Positions 33,001 to 46,200 of a stretch of DNA of 64,000 nucleotides are shown here, piece by piece. Below the pieces are notes generated by a model. It did no database searches. It was not told where the DNA came from and saw only the letters and a program-made list of their open reading frames with translations. The first letter of the stretch is position 1. Every line of letters starts with the position of its first letter. Source of the DNA: Gigantopelta aegis (lineage: Eukaryota > Mollusca > Gastropoda > Neomphalida > Peltospiridae); the NCBI RefSeq assembly GCF_016097555.1, contig NC_054702.1:81998124-82062123 (forward strand). Direction: 5' to 3'. The translations under genes and the position numbers were made by a program.

Positions 33001-36000
33001 TTTCTCATCACTGCATGATGCTCAGCCGTTCTGTGAAAGTAACAAAACAATTAACAAAACGAACAAATATATCAAGACAAAACAAAACATTACAATTACT
33101 GAGCTTGGAAAATGTTTAAGTTTGTGATTAGAAAATTAATGTATTATTCTAAATAAAAAAGGTTAAGAAAAAGTTAATGAAAGGGTCTTACTTAAGACAA
33201 CAAAAACTGAGATGAGCTGAAGCAAATACACACCTGATAATTAATTAATATGTAAGAAATACCTAGTTTTGACCATGTGATTTACACTTCGCAAGTAATT
33301 GTTATCATTTTATGAATACAAAAGTCTGAAATTAATGTTCTCTGTACACAGAGGATATTGAAAAAGATAGCAAGTAACAATGTCGTTACATCAATATTTA
33401 ATGTAATCTGGGGAGAAAGACAAAAAAAACTTATTATGCATGAAAATGTATGGTAATTAACTATGGATCTGAAATTACACTGAATTGTAACTCATAGTAA
33501 AGAAAGAAAGAAAGAAATGTTTTATTTAATGACGCACTCAACACATTGTATTTATGGTTATATAGTATCAGACATATGGTTAAGGACCACACAGATATTG
33601 AGAGAGGAAAGCTGCTGTCGCCACTTCATGGGCTACTCTTTTCAATTAGCAGCAAGGGATCTTTTATATGCACCATCCCACAGACAGGGTAGTACATACC
33701 ACGGCCTTTGATATACCTGTACCAGTCGTGGTGCACTGGCTGGAACGAGAAATAGCCCAATGAGCCCACCGATGGGGATCGATTCCAAACCAACCGTGCA
33801 TCGAATGAGCGCTGTACCACTGGGATACGTCTCGCCCCTAACTCATAATAAGTTAGTAATATAACCTCAGTAAATATCCAATAGATATAGATTATGTAAG
33901 AAATTTCAGTATCAAATTTAAACAGCATTGGTTTCATGGTTCCTTTTTGGCTGCAATACATTTCAGACGATGCTTAATAAATTTCCAGGTATATACATCT
34001 CTCTGAATTAGCAACAAGAATAAATGCAAAAACACAAGCCATTACAATTTGTGATCAAGTAAGAATTTCAAGTTTGCAAGTAGAAAATTAATGTATTATT
34101 CTGAACAGAAAATCTTTAAAAAAAAAGGATTAATGAAAGAGATGAGATGAAGCAAATAAACATCATAGTACTGAGGAATCGGATACCAAGGCTGAACATT
34201 ATTTTAAATGTAATCACTATTAAAAGACTGATCATATCTGATTGTTGCAGTAATTCTATTACTCTTTTTATAAAAAAAATATAAATGTATTTAATTGGTG
34301 ATTAAACCTCTCCCTTACTTGGTCCAGTGTCCAATGTACTGGTCAGAGTAGTACACAAGTGTTGGTAGTAGAGTGGCAAACAGCAGCAACAACACAGTGG
34401 GGACGAACTGCACCAGAATTGGACTCTGAAAGCAGTCACAAGTACATACATGTACACATATACATTTTAGAAGATAAGCAGTCACAAAGCTGCAACCAAA
34501 TTCTGTGATATATTTTTAAAGAGGACCTATTTGACTGATTCTACAATTATTGAATATTTCAATGTTATACTGTCTGAAGTAATTATATTAATGTACTAAT
34601 ACTATGACAAATAGTGCATATTTAATTGTTGATGGAAGTCCAAGTAAACAAACTAAGATGGAATTATTGAGTGTCAATAACTGCATGGCATGCTACAAGG
34701 ATTAGTACATATAAAGAGACACCTACTTGTACTTAAAATAAACAATCCGAGACATCTGATAAAACTGGAAGCAATGTTATATGTTACTAATAGGCGTACA
34801 GAAATGAAAAATATTTTTCACTAGCCCGCCGGACCAAAACCACCTAAAATTTACTAACCCGCAAGAATTTCTCCTAGTCCGCCGGCCTATAGAACAATAT
34901 ATTAATGTTTAATAATATTATAATATACACTGTTTTCACATCAAATGATATATATCTTTTGAAATATTCTAATAAAGAAACAGTTCTTTAAAACAGATTT
35001 ACACATTTTAAAATTTGTAAATTTAAAAATACATGTACAGTCAGTCAGAAAAAGACAATCGCCCATCGGACTCATAGCTGTATTTTTAAACTTGTCCGTG
35101 ATAATTTTTACTCGCATTTGGTGAGTGGGCGAGTACTCTCTGCACCCCATTTAACGACACAATGGGTAGGTGTAAGACAACTACACCAATTGCTCTCTCA
35201 CTAATCACTGACCCCTCTGTCCTTGACAACCCAGTGTGCTTGAACCATAAGTGGATATAAGCACGAAAATAAGTATAAAAAAGCAACAAAATAAAACCCC
35301 TGCTGTATTTTCATCACTTACATGCAGATCTTCAATGGCTTTTGTGTACTGTATTTTGTCCAGCTAAGAGAGGATATTTTCACCATACTTACATGCAGAT
35401 CTTCAATGGCATTTGTGTACTGTATTTTGTCCAGCTGAGAGAGGATATTTTCACCATACTTACATGCAGATCTTCAATCGCTTTTGTGTACTGTATTTTG
35501 TCCAGCTGAGAGAGGATGATGCTGGGGGTGGTGAGGAAGAACAGCAGCACAATGAGCAGACCGTTGATGATGAATGCTCGCAGCCACCACTTCCATGGCT
35601 GAAGAGACAGGTTCTCCCTGCACGAAAGGAAGGATATGTTTTATTTAACGATGCACTCAACAAATTTTATTTACAGTTATATGGCGTCGGACATATGGTT
35701 AAGGACCACACAGATATTGAGGGAGGAAACCCGCTGTCGCCACTTCATGGGCTACTCTTTTTCGATTAGCAGCAAAGGATCTTTTATATGTACCGTCCCA
35801 CAGACAGGATAACACATACCACGACCTTTGATATACCAGTTGTGGTGCACTGGCTGGAGCGAGCTCCCTACACAGAGCAACAATATAAACCATTAATCAC
35901 AATACACGCAACAGGTTACGTTATAGACAAGATGCATTCTCTTTGTATAAGTTGCAGAGATGAAGATGGCATTGCGACTAAAGATCCAGAAAAGTTTACA

Positions 36001-39000
36001 GGGTCTTGAAATATTGGTGTGGGTTTTTTTTATCAAAGAAGAAGAGAAGGACCAGTTTTTAGGTGGCACCAAAACCTGGAGGATTTTCATCTTGAAGCTG
36101 TACTGAGAAACAAATGGTAAGAATTGAAAATGGCAAAAGTAGCATGATTTGTACAATAACACAACCCACTGAAACATGACTTATTCAAGTATGAAATGAA
36201 ACATGAATTGTTCAACTTTGTATATTCTAAGCGATTTATTAGTATTATATACAATTTATTATTTATTATTGAGAATTATTATTTATATTTCAGGTACCCA
36301 CTGAAGCATGAACTGTTTAATCTTTATATACTGTGATTTATTCAAGTATACAGTGTCATCTTATTTGCAAAAAAACCTGTAATTAATGAACAACTTTAGC
36401 AATAACAATTTAAGGAAAGATATCACAAAATGTCAGTTACCAGTAAATGTTTTCTGGAGAAGGTGCAAATTTGACATCCCAGTCTTGGACTCCTAGCTCC
36501 CAGTACACACTAGAATTCTGAGGATTGTGTGTTCCTTTGCAATTGGCACGGAAATCCATGTGAATTCTGCAATTAATGGAATCATAAATTTCAAGTTTTT
36601 AAAACTGAACATTTAAACACATAAACTATTCTAAAGGGAGGTGACAAATGCCAGTTTATCACCATTTTAGTTGTACACCTGTTGGCTATACATCTGTCCT
36701 AACAGTCCCAATACAAGATATATTATGTCACTAGTACTATAATATTAAATGTTTATTACTGGTTCAGAAGATAACAACGGCTGATAAAAATCCATACACA
36801 ATATCAAATTGAAAAAAGAAAGAAAGAAATGTTTTATTTAACGACGCACTCAACACATTTTATTTACGGTTATATGGCGTCAGATTTTGAGAGGAAACCT
36901 GCTGTTGCCACTACATGGGCTACTCTTTCCGATTAGTAGCAAGGGATCTTTTATTTGCGCTTCCTACAGGCAGGATAGCACAAACCATGGCCTTTGTTGA
37001 ACCAGTTATGGATCACTGGTCGGTGCAAGTGGTTTACACCTACATGTACCCATTGAGCCTTGCGGAGCACTCACTCAGGGTTTGGAGTCGGTATCTGGAT
37101 TAAAAATCCCATGCCTCGACTGGGATCCGAACACAGTACCTACCAGCCTATAGACCGATGGCCTAACCACTACGCCACCGAGGCTGGTAAATATCAAATT
37201 GAATGCAAATGCTTAATAGAGTTACACCCCAACCCTGTATTTGATATAGCTCACAAAGAAATTACATGTACTTAAAATTACTGTTTCACATTGAAATAAG
37301 TTCCCTGAGTCAAACTTTTTCAGACAGCAATTTAACGAATCAAAACACCAAAATCATTAGCATACACAGTCTTTCTCTGTAAGAGAAAACCATGGATATT
37401 ATACATACATGTAGCTGTCACTTGACTGTAAAATATATACATTCCAGCAATTTGCAAGGCAACAAAAACATAACTACAATATACATCAGTACACATCACA
37501 GGCAGTAGATACTGAAAACTAGTGGGAAATGTGTGTATTTAAAGTCTGTGTCACTGCACATTTTATACGTGCACATTATTTTTATTGTAAAAACACATTG
37601 CCAACGGTTATTCGCAAAATTTACATGTCGCAAAAATGTGAAAAACCCCCACATCATGATATTAATCTGGTTTATAATATCTTCTATGTACCACTCTTGC
37701 AGGTTTTTTGCCAGAAAATAATTTGAGGGTACATAGTAAAAACAAAACAGATCAAAAACAAAAAGGTGCCCCTTCTAGGTGATTATAGGTTTGTAATCTG
37801 TTTAAATTGTACACTCCATTTCATGTACTTTGCAAAATTTAAACAGCAGTCCTCTTATTATAATTTTATCCATTAATTTTGAAGATAAGTAATTTTACCC
37901 TTCATACCCTCTAGCAGAAACCCTGTCTTGGTACCGTATACATTCAGTTTAAAGTTTAAAACACGACCAAACTTAAAGCCGCTCACTTTTCAGCCATGTG
38001 GTCTTGCTGGAAGGTGATGAACATGATGCCAAGTGGATCTTGGTAGGCCTTGACCTTCTCATCCTCACACTTTGTCAACATCACGCGCTCCTCCTCTGTG
38101 TAGAAGTCAATCGCATCTACCTACACATAGAGACCAAGGTTGTCATACACAGGGATCAGGGATATGTCATACACAGGGACCAGGGATATGTCATACACAG
38201 GGACCAGGGATATATCATACATAGGGACTAACAATATGTCACACATAGGAACCAGCAACATGTCACACACAGGGACCAGGGGTATGTCACACAGGGACCA
38301 GGGATATGTCATACACAGGGATCAGAGATATGTCATACAGGGACCAGGATATGTCTTACACAGGGACCAGGGGTATGTCACACAGGGACCAGGGATATGT
38401 CACACAGGGACTAGCAATATGTCACATACAGGGACCAGGGATATGTCATACAAGGACCTGCAATATGTCATAGACAGGGACCAGGGATATGTCACATACA
38501 GGGACCAGCAATATGTCACACACAGGGACTAGCAATATGTCACACACAGGGACCAGGGATATGTCACACAGGGACTAGGGATATGTCACACAGGGACCAG
38601 GGATATGTTACACAGGAACCAGGGATATGTCACACAGGGACCAGCAATATGTTACATCTCAACAAGGCTCCATTGTTATTTGCTAACTATTAGGTGTAAC
38701 ACATGGGCTAGGAAGGAAGGAAATGTTTTATTTAACAATGCACTCAACACATTTTATTTACGGTTATATGGCATCAGACATATGGTTAAGGACCACACAG
38801 ATATAGAGAGAGAAAACCAGATGTCGCCACTTCATGGGGTACTCTTTTCGATTAGCAGCAAGGGATCTTTTATATGCACCATCCCACAGATAGGAAAGTA
38901 CATACCACGCCTTTGTTACACCAGTTGCATAAGAAAATAAAGGCTCTTTATGTATAAGCAGCAAGTGATCTATCATACACATTCGACTGGCGGGATAGTG

Positions 39001-42000
39001 AATATCAATGTCTCAATTGTATTGTTTTTTTATTGTTTTTGTATTGGTTGTGCAACTGCAAAAGTTTAGCAGTTTCGTAATACTGCATTAATAGTACTTT
39101 AACCCCCAAGCTACATTCAATAATACAACAGTTACACATTTTATTTTATTTTATTGAAAAATTATACTTACAAATGACACATCAATTAAATCAGTGTCTG
39201 ATTTCACTTTGAAAGTGATCAGGGGTTTTTTAAATTTAAATACATTTACTCAATTGCTCAACTTTTATGTCTTAGTTTTGACTGGGTAAAACAGAAAAGA
39301 TCTGTTGAGAGGAATCAATTATATATGCAAAAATCTCTTAATTGCACTCTCTTATCAGTAAGCAAAAGTTGTTTTTTCCCACTGTTTATAATATTATTAC
39401 CAGAATATTTTGTACACAAGTTAAAGAAATTTCCACTGTTGCATTATAATTAAAACAAATGCCTTTATACCCGCCAGGAATATTAATGTGAAAAAAATCC
39501 CATACATGATCTAAACTTGAATGTGATATTTTTAGGCCAGTTCCAAAATGTGGGTGGGTGTAAAAAAATAAATATATTTTGGCTTTATAAACATTCAAGA
39601 CAGAATAGGTTAAAATTACTTTTTAACATGCCCACATCAATTAAGATTCTGTGCCTAAGATTAAGCCTAGGACAGGTTGAAGAAATGAAAAGGTAATTCT
39701 TGTGTCCCGCCCACCTCGCTACACACACCCTTGTGATTCTCAGTAACTGCCTTTACCTGATTTGAACCACAGACTTCAGCACAGCAACATAGCTGGCCAC
39801 ACATGTGGGGTCTCATCATCGGCCGCTGACTCGTCTTCTTCAACTCTGCTTCAGAGTACAGCTTCGCCTCTGATGCCACACGTCTACCCAAAACATTAAA
39901 ACACGCTTAGAAAGAATATCACTGTCGCTGATTTTTTTACTTTTCTTACAGTATAGGATTGCCAGAATTAAATGTCTACCCTACCATAAACATCCATAGA
40001 TGCAACCATAAACCAAGTTTAATTGACCTACAACTTGTAATTTGTGAGTAACTGATCTAAACATGAAACATTAAACTTAAAACTTTAATGCTTCATGAAG
40101 GCAGACAAAAATAACAAATGCTAAAACTGGTAAACATTAACAATTGAGGTATTTAACTGCCTATTTGTTTTCATCAAAGTTATTAAATACTTCTACCTTA
40201 TACTGTGAAGAATAACAAAGTACTTTATATTTAAATGTACTTTTTTGTAGTAATAAAATGCATCACAAATATAACTGGGGAAACAAATTTGTGCAGCTAA
40301 TATTTTCCATAAACAAAACTACTCTATTCCAAGATGAGATCTGAAACAGCCTTAGCATTCAGTGAATGGAATATACCAACAGAAAATAATGTGATTGGAT
40401 AATATGTAACTGGAGTTACCCACCTTGAATAATCCATTTTGATTAGGTCAGATATGTTGTATGCAAACTGAACGTCTATAATAACCACCTCTGGATATGC
40501 CTCCCTGAAATAGTTCATCATAATTATATTGACATGGTTCATCATACTGTGTGTATTAAAATAAATCAATATAAATATTGATATAATCATCAACAGAGGA
40601 TTCGTCATGAGTGTTTTTTAATCTGCAAAATATCAACCTGGTCTAAATGTTTAATTGGTATTTGACTTGGCAGAGCCTTGACAAATACCGATTAAATATA
40701 CGAGGTTGATATTTTACATATTAAAAAACATGAGTAGCGAATTCTATTTATCCTATATCACTTCTAAAATAACATTTTAATTTGATATTTAGTAAATCAA
40801 AGTTCTGATGTCGCCTCAATATGACGTCACACACTGGCAACTTTAAGTAAATCTCATCAAAATGTTATGCTCAGGTATACAAGTCTTGTTGGCTCACCCA
40901 ACCCATAGCCAAATGTTATGCTCAGGTATACAAGTCTTGTTGGCTCACCCAACCCATAGCCAAATGTTATACTCAGGTATACAAGTCTTGTTGGCTCACC
41001 CAACCCATAGCCAAATGTTATGCTCAGGTATACAAGTCTTGTTGGCTCACCCAACCCATAGCCAAATGTTATACTCAGGTATACAAGTCTTGTTGGCTCT
41101 CACCTTGTTGGCTCACCCAACCCATAGCCAAATGTTATGCTCAGGTATACAAGTCTTGTTGGCTCACCCAACCCATAGCCAAATGTTATGCTCAGGTATA
41201 CAAGTCTTGTTGGCTCACCCAACCCATAGCCAAATGTTATGCTCAGGTATACAAGTCTTGTTGGCTCACCCAACCCATAGCCAAATGACCCATTGACAGC
41301 AAAATATTATTAACTGAGTTAATAATGGTAACTATTAAATGAGTTTATGACATGGATATTATGGGTAAGTTATAGAATAATTATGTATACTTGCTATCAA
41401 ATGTATGTGTATTTAAATAGGTTACTAGTATCATGTAAATCCAACAAAAATATGTACATTTATTCATTGTTAAATTTAAATAACAATTAAACTGTAATAT
41501 GTAAAATTCCATCTACATCTGTATAAAAAGACAATTACTTTTGGTATATTAAAACACTACAAATTTCACTTTCCAGTTATAATATATAGAAGTCATATGA
41601 CTGTTCAGTTTGAAATTCATAAAAATAGAGAACATAAACAGTTCTAGTAATGTGCTAATGATGTTCTAGTAATGTTCTAACGATGTTCTAGTAATGTTTC
41701 AACCAAACATACCTAAAATGCTGCTTGAGAATACTGACGTAACATTTATCTTTGGCAATGTTAGCTATCATGAGAGTGCGAGAAACCTGCAAATACACAT
41801 TTATATATTATCTTATCAAAAAAAAGAAGAAAAAAGAAGAAATTACAGCATGGTGGTCATATCAAAGAAATTATCACAATACACATGTACATGTGTATAT
41901 CTAAGTTAAAACTCAAGCACAAAGAGCTGCTCTTTTTTAATAGTGAATATTATTTGTTCTTTGTAAAACAAAAAAAAGGTAAAATGCATGACATTGTGTT

Positions 42001-43236
42001 TTTATGGAGATGGGAGTGATATTTCTGAAACTGCGTTAATATAAAAATACATGTAGTTTGTATATAAGGTTCCCTTAATAGCAGGTTCAGTGGTATATTA
42101 ATTTTCCTGTGATTCTTTATCAAAAGTAACACAAAGTGTTTCTAATTAATGTCAACTCACAAGAATAATTTGAAATATGTTGCTTATATAATCTAAGACA
42201 TTCAATATATTTGGGGGGGGGGGGGGGAGAGGGGAAAAGTATATATTGATCATACAATTATTGATCACAAAATAATATATTCATTCTAATAATCTGAAGA
42301 TATGTGAATAGGGAAAAAAACAGAAGATAACTTACCTGTTCCTCATCATCATACTTAAGCCGTGATGAGAAATGTCTCAACATAAAAACAGCAAGCAGAA
42401 GATAGATGATGGCAAACGAAGCATGCACCCATAGCAATGGTGAGCTGAAAGAAAGGAAGGTTTGTTAACAACAACTCAGGACTGTGTTTAATCAGAAGCT
42501 TATCTAGTCTACAGAATATGAATCCATCAGTGCTACATAGGAAGACCTATGAATACTTCATTTCAGTTTATTTTCATGTTTACAGCCAGCTGATGTTCCA
42601 GCATGCTGTTCTTGGCACACACCTTGACTATCTGGGCCGTCTGTTCTGGACCAAGTTAATAGCTACATGTATATGTTAGTGAAACAGTGGGTGTTACCGT
42701 GTAGTGGCCCGACACCTCACCTAATGGCAACGAGTCTTGAAAACTCACTTACAGTTGAACAGAAGCCACTACTGGATTGCGGACCCAGCATCTACCAGTT
42801 TTAATTATGTCACCAAAGCTGGTCGTGTCATTGGAATAAAAGGGGTAATTTCTTATGTTCTTATAGAAAGGTTATAATATACAATGGCCATTGATACACA
42901 AGTTGACATAAGATGTATATTAAAATATTTACTTACTCAGAATTAACATTTCCAATAGTGGTGTGACCAAAATCTGTTTCATTACCAACTGCAAAAAACA
43001 GGTTACAATTATCATCATCAGTTACCAATAAAGTAAAAAGCTCACAGGGACCATTTCATTCACAGCAATCTGATTTAATTAATTTCATTAATTGCCTATG
43101 TGGCAATATCTATTAAACAACTACCTGTTTTAAGAGGTAATGAACAGCTCTGGCGAAGAAAGGTGCCAAAAAGTGTGTGTGGGTGTGTGTGTGTGTGGGG
43201 GGGGGGGGCACACGCACACCATATATATATATATAT

Positions 43237-43288
<52 letters not shown>

Positions 43289-46200
43289 GGTATGTATACA
43301 GGGCTCACACAAGGTCAAATCATAGAGCGAAGTCACTTCTCTCTCAAGCTTTAGAGAGGGCGAAGTTTTTAACAGCAGGGAGACTTGAACTTTTAATCCA
43401 AAAAATAAAATAGTGCAAAAATAAGTTATCTTAATACAGGTGCAACTTTTACAATCTGTATTTTAATTTTTTTTTTTTTTACCATCTGTACTGCTAATTG
43501 ACGGATATGTGCTCTATAGTTTAAATTTTTAAAATTAAATCACCTTTCCACATGTCGCCTTCTTTAGAAATAATGATAAAAATAAAAACTGAACAGCACT
43601 AATTTAACTGTTTAAAATTCATTCTGTCACAAGTTTGTCTTCTCATTTCATTTAATAACTACTCCATACAGAGTATTAATCTATTAAGAGTCTTAATCAG
43701 TAGATTAATCTACCATGGTTAAGCTTAGATTATCCAGAGGCAATTAAGTGAATTCCACAGGCAGTTTCTTAATTGATACTGTGAAGTTTTTAGACTGAAT
43801 GGGTATTAGTATCCGTGAAGGTGTGAAAATTGCTTATCTGCTGCACCTTATCACTGTTGTTTAGGCCATCTATTGGTGCCAGACACGGGTGTTGTCTGAG
43901 CTAGAGTCTACCGGTATCTGTGAGCCTGTCGCATGATTTTATGGCGCCAGTCTCTCTTCAAACTCTCAGACACTTCATACTTAATTATTATCTATGAATA
44001 ATTGTTCCTCAAGTTTGTCACCATTCATCCGTGACGTGTACATTGCAAGTGATGGCTATTTTTATAAAGGCAACACAGATTTCGCCTTACGGTGACTGGC
44101 ACGGTGAAGTAAGGCTGATCAGAGCGAAGTTTGGGCTCACTTCGCCTGGTCGCATGAGCCCTGGTATATATATATAAATACATGTATAAATCTGTAAAAA
44201 CTCGCTGCTGCTAAAAAGCCCCCCCCCCCCCCCCCCCGCCAACAGTATGACTTAATTACTGTCCTAGACAACCTACTACCTACTATAAAAGTCTGCTCTC
44301 ACAGCCATTTGTTTCAGTAGGCAAGTTTTAAAAATTGTCTTCAGGTTTGACTAAAATCCAACAGATAGAACCTAGCTGCTATACCCTGAATTGCCCAGAA
44401 CCCTGTAGTAAAATCAGATGTGTTGTGCCTACAACAGGAGTGCTTGAACAGTTCTCCGAGGAAAACATGCCAAAATTTACCCTCACCCACATACTGTTAC
44501 TGGTATTAAGGACTAATGGAAACTTAATGATTATCGAATGAGTCTCTAGTCTGGTGTCAGAGTTAGAACATGTATTACAACTATGTTAATATGCACACAG
44601 TACAACAGTTACTATTAACCGAGGCATGACTGGTTTTTGTGCCTGACATTAGATGAATGTGATGTGATAGAAGACGATGGTACCAGAACATTTTTCGCTA
44701 GTGCTAGCCCTCCTGAACATGCTACTGTGTAGAATACGATATGTGTATTATTATATCTAATATAGCAGTTTGGCAGATAGAGCTGGGCGGTATTGAAAAC
44801 TGAGGTTTGGTATCAGTATTGGTATTTTTTGTGTGATTTACCTCTGTATCAGTACAGTATTCATTATTGACACAAGACCAATACCAACATCAACTAGTAT
44901 TTTTGGTATACTCGACTTTAAATGTATGCCTGAGTTAAGGCACGCTAATTTCATCTAAATAAAACAAAATTTAATACACAAGGCTCTCGTCTGATTTATA
45001 CCCAACCCATTTTGCATTTGTCAGATATATTGTTAGTGCTTTACTAAATGGCGAGGAACATTTTTCAATACTGAAATTTCGGTATTTTGAAATTTGCTCA
45101 TTACGGTAAATCGGTATTGATGCGATACCAATACCAAACAGTATATATGGTATACCGGCAGATTATTATTATGCTGTTATCATACATATATGTTATATAT
45201 GTTATATATGTCTGTCTGTGTGTCCATGTGTGTCTGTAAGTGTGTGTGTGTGCGCGTGTTTGTTTGTGTGTGTGCGTGTGTGTGTCTGTGTGTGTGTCTG
45301 TGAGTGTGTGTGTGCGTGTTTGGGAGTGTTTGTGTACATATATTTGCTTTTAACAGGAAAACTGCCCCTTAACCAATGTGTATATATATGAAAGGTTGCA
45401 ATAAAGGATGTATTGTATTGCATAATGACTTAGTACATTTAATGCCTTTTACACAATGTATATCACTATACTTACTGATGTTTCCCTGGAAGTTTACTGG
45501 CAGAATGACAGACACAGACAAAATACAAATGACCAACAAATAGACGAGAAGATATCTCTGGAAAGACAGGTACTGTATGGCATCTCTACCACACTTGTGG
45601 AGAATGTCAACATCTCTGCAAATGTCAAAGATAAAATGAAAAAGTTAAAGGAGTATTATCATGTTTAACTTAAGAAGAAGAAATTCTGTAATAGCAATAA
45701 TTGTTGTATGAATGTAAGTTGTTTCATCTTTTGACTTTTTAAAGGATTCTATAGTGGATATGTAGTAGTGTTGGTATAAAGTGCTTCTGACAGTAGCTAG
45801 TGGGAATTTCCCTATTAGCTCAGTTTATGGAGTACTAAGAGTCCATATTTCAAATCTCCTAAATGGTTGTTACAGATAGAAGAAGTTTAACTTATGAAAA
45901 TGTCACATGCAAAACCTTGTTTTGACCTGAATCATGTTTTCAGTGTTTTATTGACAATAATAAACTCGATATTTGAATCATAATAGTAATATCATGAAGA
46001 GGCCAAACAGTGACAGTTTGTTGTCATTAAGTACACACAAAATAAAATAATTTACATATTATATGTTATAAAAACAAATTTGTCATACTTTTTTTTCAAA
46101 GGAGACAATAATTGTATGTAAAAAAAAAAATGAGATTTTGTACTCACTTTACCATGTAGTAAAAAAACTACAACAGAACCCCCTACACACCACAACCAAA

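Noticed and set aside
38140..38532. 130-codon open frame of repeated SYTGTRD-like units
   Set aside because: Translation of the 22-24-bp array at the exon 11 acceptor, antisense to the gene; no start context or homology.
38121..38660. CRISPR-like direct repeats
   Set aside because: Units are contiguous with no unique spacers, and the genome is clearly eukaryotic.
40862..41296. 144-codon open frame on + and a 65-codon frame on -
   Set aside because: Both are translations of the 51-bp tandem repeat inside a TMEM63 intron; openness follows from the unit being a multiple of 3.
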